From positions 1,488,001 to 1,552,000 of the forward strand of contig JADKJH010000001.1 of assembly GCA_016722505.1 (NCBI GenBank): DNA of 64,000 bases. Reading direction: 5' to 3'. Each line of letters opens with the position of its first letter. Position 1 is the stretch's first letter. Source of the stretch: Holophagaceae bacterium. GTDB lineage: Bacteria; Acidobacteriota; Holophagae; Holophagales; Holophagaceae. Below, piece after piece: positions 59,336 through 64,000 of this stretch. Position numbers and translations under genes: made by a program. Below the pieces are notes generated by a model. It was not told the origin of the DNA and searched no databases. It saw nothing but the letters and a program-made list of their open reading frames with translations.

Positions 59336-60013
59336 ATGAACAAAACGGCTCTTGTGCTCGTAAGTGGGTTTGCAATCGCGTACGCAGGTTTTGCGCATCA
59401 GGCCCCCACGGTCCTTTCTGTCGCGCCAGTTCCTTCTCCTGCACCTCGCGTGCAGCCAAGTCCTGCTGGGACCGCCGCCACCCAGGTAGCCGGGAAGTGG
59501 GTCGAGGAAAAGCCCGGCGCAGAACCACGCTACAAAGATGGCAAGTGGATCACCATCACGTATTCGCGGCCAATCCTTAAGGGCAGGCAAGCAATTTTCG
59601 GCAGCGGCGCGGAGTATGGGAAAAAGGTCAGTTCAGGCTCTCCCGTCTGGCGGGCCGGTGCCAACCAGACGACCCGATTCAAAACGGAAGCGCCCCTGGT
59701 TTTCAGTGGTAAGACCATTCCTGCCGGGGAATACAGCCTTTTCGTTGAACTGAAGGAGGGTGCCTGGAGCCTCATTCTGTCAACCCAGCCGCATCTCCAG
59801 AAGTACGATCCCAAAGACAAGACCGCGACTTGGGGCTCGGACAACTACGATCCCAAGTTCGATCTCCTGAAGACCCCGATGAAGCTCTCCAAGGCCCCCG
59901 TTTCCTTCGACCAGTTCACCATCGGGTTCGTGAACATGACCCAGGCAGGCGGGACACTCGCCATGTGGTGGGACAAGGAAATGGCTACGGTGGAGTTCAA
60001 AGTCGGGATGTAG
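59336..60013 (+). CDS. exported DUF2911 domain protein
   Basis: The 225-residue protein has a signal peptide (about residues 1-20), a Pro-rich linker, and a DUF2911 domain: ITYSRPILKGRQAIFGSGAEYGKKV near residue 75, VWRAGANQTTRFKTEAPLVFSGKTIPAGEYSLFVEL and a C-terminal WWDKEMATVEF. The domain is known from Bacteroidetes and Acidobacteria but has no assigned function. ATG 59336 follows GAGGAGG. Confidence 0.82.
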   Translation: MNKTALVLVSGFAIAYAGFAHQAPTVLSVAPVPSPAPRVQPSPAGTAATQVAGKWVEEKPGAEPRYKDGKWITITYSRPILKGRQAIFGSGAEYGKKVSSGSPVWRAGANQTTRFKTEAPLVFSGKTIPAGEYSLFVELKEGAWSLILSTQPHLQKYDPKDKTATWGSDNYDPKFDLLKTPMKLSKAPVSFDQFTIGFVNMTQAGGTLAMWWDKEMATVEFKVGM

Positions 60014-60024
60014 GGTCCATGCAC

Positions 60025-60134
60025 TCCGGGGGGACCGCCTGCTCGCTTCGCTCAACATGCTCTTGTGGGTCCTCGCTTCACGAAGGCCATTAAGGTCTTC
60101 GTGAAGCGATCCACATGGTCGCGAGCCCCCCGGA
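60025..60134. repeat. 110-bp nested palindrome after the DUF2911 gene
   Basis: Outer arms TCCGGGGGG/CCCCCCGGA, middle GCTCGC/GCGAGC and inner 13-bp arms TCGCTTCACGAAG/CTTCGTGAAGCGA (60073-60085 and 60097-60109) with loop ATTAA. It may form a long hairpin or be a small mobile remnant. Confidence 0.65.
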
Positions 60135-60210
60135 CCCCCGCTGCTCCCGCGGTCAAGCCACACCCGCAGCCGCCGCTAACTGCAACATATCGGTTCTCAT
60201 TCGGCGCTTA

Positions 60211-60249
60211 GCGGCTGACGGTACTTCGGTGCCCGCCGCAGGAAGTCTA
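60211..60249. repeat. 39-bp direct repeat, left copy
   Basis: Differs at three positions from 61754-61792. Each copy can form a hairpin around ACTTC...GAAGT, and the first bases match the tRNA-His 3' end. Confidence 0.65.
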
Positions 60250-60269
60250 GGTTTAAGGTTAGTGGCAGG

Positions 60270-60848
60270 TCAGCGAATGATTGCCGAATGGAAGTAGAAA
60301 TCGAGCATGGCGGTCAGCGGTGCGGCATTCCCCCGCAATCGGCTACGGAGTGCCGCGCCTTCCCAGCAGTCCACCAACAAGCTTGCCATGTGCCGCGTAT
60401 CTGAATCGGCTGGGATGTCGCCATTCTTCCGAGCCTCTTCCAGGCAAACGGCGATCCGCTTGGCGATTTCAGAAAAGCACCCCTCGATCTTGTGCCGGAA
60501 CACTTCGCTCACGCCCGACAACTCCTGTCCGAGTCCGCCCAGCAGGCAGCCCATGTAACCCTCTTTCTGGTAGTTCTGCTGCGTCAACACGAAAAACCGA
60601 CGCACCCGCTCAAGCGGGGGACTTCCCGTATCTCCGAGGCAAACGTCAAGGCCCGCGTGGGCGTGCTGCATGTACTCATCAATGACCTGGAGGGCGAAGT
60701 CCTCCTTGTCCTTGAAATGGTGATAGAAAGAACCCTTCGGAGTGCTTGTGGCCGCGAGCAGGGCCTGGATGCCCAGGTCGTGGTAGCCATGCTTCAGGAG
60801 CATGGCTATACCCGCATCGAGTAGTCGCTGCTTAGTTGGATGAGTCAT
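60270..60848 (-). CDS. TetR family regulator, NemR-like
   Basis: The 192-residue protein has the TetR helix-turn-helix (DLGIQALLAATSTPKGSFYHHFKDKEDF near residue 24) and a C-terminal ligand domain with GYMGCLLGGLGQEL near 97 that aligns with the GC(L/V) context of the redox-active Cys in NemR, a sensor of electrophiles. Its probable target is the palindrome at 61420-61435. It lies after the cupin gene on the same strand, separated by 144 bases with a hairpin. Confidence 0.85.
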   Translation of the reverse strand: MTHPTKQRLLDAGIAMLLKHGYHDLGIQALLAATSTPKGSFYHHFKDKEDFALQVIDEYMQHAHAGLDVCLGDTGSPPLERVRRFFVLTQQNYQKEGYMGCLLGGLGQELSGVSEVFRHKIEGCFSEIAKRIAVCLEEARKNGDIPADSDTRHMASLLVDCWEGAALRSRLRGNAAPLTAMLDFYFHSAIIR

Positions 60849-60940
60849 CTGCTTATTTTCTCTCGGGTCCTTGGTCCCGGGAAAGAGCTAGGTCGCTGTC
60901 ACAAATTAATGTTATCGCTTCGTTTCAAAATGAGCGATCT

Positions 60941-60995
60941 AAGGGGCCGTAACGAACCACTCAGAAAAGCACAGGTTGCTTCGTAACGGCCCCTA
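60941..60995. repeat. inverted repeat overlapping the cupin stop codon
   Basis: Arms 60941-60956 and 60980-60995 (AGGGGCCGTAACGAA-type) match with one mismatch around a 23-base middle. No T-run follows, so it is probably not a simple terminator. Confidence 0.5.
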
Positions 60996-61379
60996 ACCCT
61001 TGACCATCTCGATCATATGGTTGATCACGTGGCTGTGCTCGCGCTGGGGACTGAACATGACGATCTCCGCGTCTGCGTCTACCTTGACATTGTGCCCGGG
61101 CGGCCAGTGGAACAGGTCGTTCGCATTCACGGTCTCCCGTGCGCCCTTCGCGTCGGTCGTCGTCAGCTGGCCGCGCAAGACGAAGCCCCAGTGGGGACAC
61201 TGGCAGAGATTGCCTTCCAACCCCTGAAAGAGCGGGGTGGTATCAACGCCAGCCGCGAGCGTGAAATACTCGCAGCTGATCTTGTCGAATCCGCTCACGT
61301 CGCCAAAGTCCATTCGCTGACGGATCACGGCACCTGGGATCTCCATCCTGACGTCCACATTGTCTTTCGCTACCCGCAT
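60993..61379 (-). CDS. cupin domain protein
   Basis: The 128-residue protein is a small cupin: CPHWGFVLRGQLTTTDAKGARETVNANDLFHWPPGH fits the double cupin motif (G-x5-H-x-H-like, here with CPHWG, and G..H). Metal-ligand histidines are partly replaced, so enzymatic function is unsure. ATG 61379 is preceded at good spacing by GGAGG, whereas ATG 61385 sits too close. It lies behind a TetR-type operator and probably heads the cupin-tetR operon. Confidence 0.75.
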   Translation of the reverse strand: MRVAKDNVDVRMEIPGAVIRQRMDFGDVSGFDKISCEYFTLAAGVDTTPLFQGLEGNLCQCPHWGFVLRGQLTTTDAKGARETVNANDLFHWPPGHNVKVDADAEIVMFSPQREHSHVINHMIEMVKG

Positions 61380-61419
61380 GTTCATTCCTCCAGCTGTTTG
61401 TGGTGTGGTGAATTTAAAT

Positions 61420-61435
61420 TAGACCAATTGGTCTA
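61420..61435. promoter_or_regulatory. palindromic operator upstream of the cupin gene (NemR-box-like)
   Basis: TAGACCAATTGGTCTA is a perfect 16-bp palindrome 41 bases upstream of the cupin start. The pattern TAGACC-N4-GGTCTA resembles the E. coli NemR box as I recall it. It overlaps a candidate -10 (TCTAAT). Confidence 0.7.
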
Positions 61436-61632
61436 GTCTTTGAAAGATACACCCTGTGCGGAGGCTGTCAATGAGGGCTCGAAAACTATTTTGTGCTGTC
61501 GAGTTTTTTGGAATCCGGAAATTCGTTTGGGAAAGGGCGCGACGCCCAGCTGTCGTTCCCCGAACCCTTCCATCGACACAGATGCATCTACCAGCCACCC
61601 AAAAACCCTCAGCTGCGCAGCGCTGATGGCAA

Positions 61633-61740
61633 CACCGTTCACTCTGGAGAGGAAGAAGCCACGAAGGGACACGAACTGGACAGGAATGCTTCCATTCGTG
61701 TGCTTCGTATAGATTCGTGGCTGTATTAACTGGACGGTAT
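61633..61740. repeat. interspersed element with ATACCGTT-type inverted ends (copy 2)
   Basis: Begins ACACCGTTCA and ends TGGACGGTAT; shares CCACGAAGG, CACGAA, GGACA(G/C)GAATG and TTCGTGGC blocks in order with 49891-49991. Non-coding. Confidence 0.75.
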
Positions 61741-61753
61741 TGGGGCTAATGGG

Positions 61754-61792
61754 GCGGCTGATGGGACTTCGGTGCCCGCCGCACGAAGTCTA
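61754..61792. repeat. 39-bp direct repeat, right copy, containing a tRNA-His 3'-end match
   Basis: Near-copy of 60211-60249. Together with bases 61750-61753 it includes the 20-mer TGGGGCGGCTGATGGGACTT identical to the tRNA-His 3' terminus. A perfect GACTTCG/CGAAGTC hairpin lies inside. Confidence 0.75.
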
Positions 61793-61897
61793 CGCCGTCC
61801 TTCGTCCGGCCTGCGGTCGCTCGCGCGCCCTACGGCCTCCAGAACGCGGTCTAAGACCCTTGTGATTCAAGTCCCACCAGCCTTCCGGCATACAAGT

Positions 61898-61919
61898 GCG
61901 CCTCGGCAAGCCGAGGCGC
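61898..61919. terminator. hairpin just downstream of tRNA-His
   Basis: GCGCCTCGGC-AA-GCCGAGGCGC is a perfect 10-bp-arm inverted repeat six bases beyond the tRNA 3' end on the minus strand. No U-run follows, so it may be a processing or terminator stem. Confidence 0.45.
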
Positions 61920-61924
61920 TGATC

Positions 61925-62002
61925 TGGGGCGGCTGATGGGACTTGAACCCACGACATCTGGAATCACAATCCAGCACTCTAACCAACTGAGCTACAGCCG
62001 CC
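61925..62002 (-). tRNA. tRNA-His (GTG)
   Basis: On the minus strand the cloverleaf has an acceptor stem GCGGCTG/CAGCCGC with the His-specific extra G at -1 facing C73, D loop AGTTGGTTAGA, anticodon arm CTGGA-TTGTGAT-TCCAG (anticodon GTG), T arm GTGGG-TTCAAGT-CCCAT and an encoded CCA. Confidence 0.96.
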
Positions 62003-62138
62003 ATGGACCTATCAGATTAGCTCGACAAGTGAGAAAATGCCAGGGTGACGGGCTGCTGGAAGGCCGACGAAACTTTCCGTAGCCTGCCGTCACCCAAGAA
62101 TGGTGCCCCAAGGTGGGCTTTGAACCAGGGAGTTATGA

Positions 62139-63676
62139 ATGAATCGCCAAGTCAAACAAGTCCTGCTGCTTTCGACCTTCGCGGCCGCCTGCATGGGTGT
62201 GGGCATGGGGCTCAGCCATCATTGGGTGGCCAGTGCCCAGGAAGAGCGCCCGGTGACGGTGAATCCAACGGGCCTTGACCGCCTGCCGCCCGTCGCGGAA
62301 GTGGCCGACAAGTTGAATCCCACCGTCGTGGCCATCACAAGCACCAGCTTTGTGAAGTCTCCGCGTATGGTGGACCCCTTCGGGGGAGGGGATGACTTCT
62401 TCAATTTCTTTTTCGGACCCGGACATGGGCAAGGCCAGCCTCGGCCAGGGCAACCTAACCCTCATGGCCAGCAGGATGACGAGCGCCGCGCGGAGAGCGG
62501 CGGCAGCGGCGTCCTGATCTCGGCGGATGGTGAGATCCTCACCAACAATCACGTGATCGAGGGCTACCGTGGCGCCTTGGACAACACGCTGGAAGTGAAA
62601 ACCTCGGATGGGAAATCCTACAAGGCCAAGGTGTTGGGCCGGGACAAGGAACTGGACATCGCCCTGGTGAAGATCGAAGCCAACCACCTTCCGTTTGCAA
62701 AACTCGGCAATTCCGATTCCATGCGGATCGGTGAATGGGTGGTGGCCATCGGCAATCCGCTGGGTTTGGACCACACGGTCACGGCGGGCATCATCAGCGC
62801 CAAGGGGCGCACAGTGACGACAGGAATCAGCTCCTTCCTGCAGACCGATGCGGCCATCAACCGGGGCAACTCAGGCGGGCCGCTGCTCAACCTGCGCGGT
62901 GAAATCATCGGCATCAATACCATGATCCGGGCTGACGGGCAGAATATCGGCTTTGCGGTGCCCTCAACCATGATCCAGCGGGCGCTCAAGGATTTACGCG
63001 CGGGCCGTTCGGTGAGCCGAGGTGCTCTTGGGGTACTGCCGGTTGAGCTTGAAAAGGATTCCAAGAGGCGCTGGGAGTGAAGGAAGGGGTTGTAGTGAGT
63101 GATGTTACCGCAGGGAAGGCGGCGGAAAAGGCAGGCGTGCAGCGACTGGATGTCATCACGGCGGTGGATGGCAAGGCTATTACCAAACCGACGGAATTGG
63201 TGGAAACCATTGCAGGCCACAGGGCTGGAGATGTCGTGAAGCTATCGATTGTTCGGGATCGAAAATCTAGGGATATCCTGGTCACGCTCGGGGATAGGAA
63301 AAACCTTGGATCCGAGGGTGAGCCGGATGAACAGAAAAGCGGACCCACTCCAGGGGATTCAAAAGAAGGAAAGAGTTTCAATTCTGAAAAAGCATACGGT
63401 TTCATCGTGGAGAACCTCACGGCTGCGAATCGCCAAGCCTATAACATCGCGGATGACAGAAAGGGCGTGGTGGTGACCTTTGTGGCTGCTCGTTCGGACG
63501 CAGCAGAGAAGGGGCTTGTGGCCGGAATTATCATCAATGCCGTGGGCACCCGGAGTGTTTCCAACGTTCAGGAATTCAGTGCTGAGGCCACAAAGGCCAA
63601 TGGCAAGGCCATGCTCCTGCTGATTCAGGGCCCAACGGGTCCAGGCAAAGGAACCGTCGCCATCCTGCCACGCTGA
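62139..63676 (+). pseudogene. HtrA/DegP-family serine protease, frameshifted before PDZ1
   Basis: The first frame (62139-63080) has a signal peptide, then a trypsin-like domain with the triad: His in LTNNHVIEG, Asp in DIALVKI and Ser in GNSGGPLLNL. It stops early at 63078-63080. Frame 2 continues with a PDZ1 domain (ALGVKEGVVVSDVTAGKAAEKAGV) and a second PDZ-like domain ending near 63676. One base is missing near 63063-63068; with it the protein is about 512 residues, the normal size. ATG 62139 has AGGGAG upstream. It degrades misfolded periplasmic proteins. Confidence 0.82.
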
Positions 63677-63844
63677 AGGTAGATTCTAGACGAGGAGCTG
63701 TTCGCCGCCGGGTCGGTACTTGGCGGCGAATGGTCTTTTCATGAGGGCAAAAAATTTCACCGGTGGCCCTGGCAGGCTTATTTCGTTGCAACGGCTTTCC
63801 CCGCTTCGGTTACAGTTGGAAGCTCACCACCAAAGGATCTCACC

Positions 63845-64000
63845 ATGGGTCAGCGCCTTCTGATCGTGGACAGCGACCGCGCCTTCTTGAAGGAGCAACA
63901 GGTCAGTCTGGAAGCAGCTTTCGAAACCGAGGTAGCCTCTGGCCCTGATGGAGTGATCCCGAAGCTGGAAAGCGGTGCATACGCGGCTGTTCTGATCTGC
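63845..64000 (+). CDS. receiver-domain protein, 3' partial
   Basis: The visible 52 residues (MGQRLLIVDSDRAFLKEQQVSLEAA ... ) start like a CheY-type receiver domain, with the acidic pocket in VDSDRAF; the phospho-acceptor Asp lies in or beyond VLIC at the edge. The gene continues past the window. Whether it is a single receiver or a multi-domain regulator cannot be told. Confidence 0.6.
   Translation, partial: MGQRLLIVDSDRAFLKEQQVSLEAAFETEVASGPDGVIPKLESGAYAAVLIC

Larger units (their letters stand above)
61441..61924. other. 484-bp non-coding mosaic of repeats
   Basis: No convincing gene is present. It contains the second copy of the ATACCGTT-type element (61633-61740), a tRNA-His 3'-end fragment (61750-61769) within the 39-bp repeat, an inverted partial copy of the tRNA T-arm/acceptor end (about 61863-61885), and a 10-bp-arm hairpin at 61898-61919. 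Confidence 0.7.

Noticed and set aside
61790..61924. Second tRNA gene beside tRNA-His
   Set aside because: Only fragments of T-arm and acceptor sequence can be seen; no cloverleaf folds.

Overview
The window is a gene-dense bacterial chromosome segment with high-GC codon usage. It encodes an outer membrane (beta-barrel proteins, a TonB-dependent receptor, lipoproteins), c-type cytochromes, a ferredoxin-dependent 2-oxoacid oxidoreductase and Fe-S/flavin electron-transfer proteins. That fits a Gram-negative anaerobe or facultative respirer. The gene set reminded me of Acidobacteriota of the Holophaga/Geothrix type, but this is a guess from gene content and no marker here settles it.

Layout. 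0-5 kb: tail of a B12-domain regulator, half-size GDT1 protein, rsmE, TerC-type exporter, ribF, DUF2059 protein, MOSC protein. 5-14 kb (minus strand): a heat-shock locus reading dnaK, terminator, dnaJ, hspR-like MerR gene, sigma-70 family factor, DnaC-like ATPase, MMPL transporter, MidA-type methyltransferase. 14-24 kb: yacG, exoD-like gene, trmD, rplS, two paralogous beta-barrels, a UbiD-type decarboxylase, a LytS/LytTR two-component pair, a TPR-like protein and a TonB receptor. 24-28 kb: rplU, rpmA, obgE, nadD, rsfS and a glutamate-dehydrogenase-family gene. 28-37 kb: a large orphan outer-membrane protein, pilC, an EnvC-like M23 protein, M20 dipeptidase, DUF2238 protein and a frameshifted lipoprotein. 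37-41 kb: an SPFH protein, an Arc-type repressor and an ABC exporter in one apparent operon, then a triheme lipoprotein. 41-49 kb: korAB, a YecH-like protein, isocitrate/isopropylmalate dehydrogenase, HMG-CoA-lyase-like enzyme, class III CoA-transferase and a two-subunit aconitase-superfamily hydro-lyase. 50-54 kb: a hemerythrin-NfnA-NfnB fusion, a monoheme cytochrome c and a bacteriohemerythrin. 54-60 kb: a PIG-L deacetylase, small membrane protein, sodium:solute symporter, beta-barrel and DUF2911 protein. 60-64 kb: a TetR/cupin pair in a repeat-rich stretch beside tRNA-His, then a frameshifted HtrA protease and the start of a receiver-domain protein.

How genes work together. The korAB-to-hydro-lyase block looks like one catabolic or TCA-linked carboxylate module: KorAB would make succinyl-CoA and reduced ferredoxin, the CoA-transferase could pass CoA to a hydroxy-acid, and the HMGL-like lyase could split it. 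The hemerythrin/Nfn/cytochrome cluster suggests oxygen-responsive electron bifurcation or NADPH:ferredoxin balancing. The heat-shock locus joins a chaperone pair to its probable repressor and an extra sigma factor.

The intergenic DNA holds several small repeat families: a heptamer repeat also present as 17-bp inverted ends of an element near 31.9 kb, a roughly 100-bp element present twice (49.9 and 61.7 kb), and fragments of the tRNA-His 3' end. Four otherwise intact genes carry single-base frameshifts (two are short homopolymers), which may be assembly errors or, for the A6 tract, possible slippage. No CRISPR array, rRNA, prophage or IS transposase was seen.
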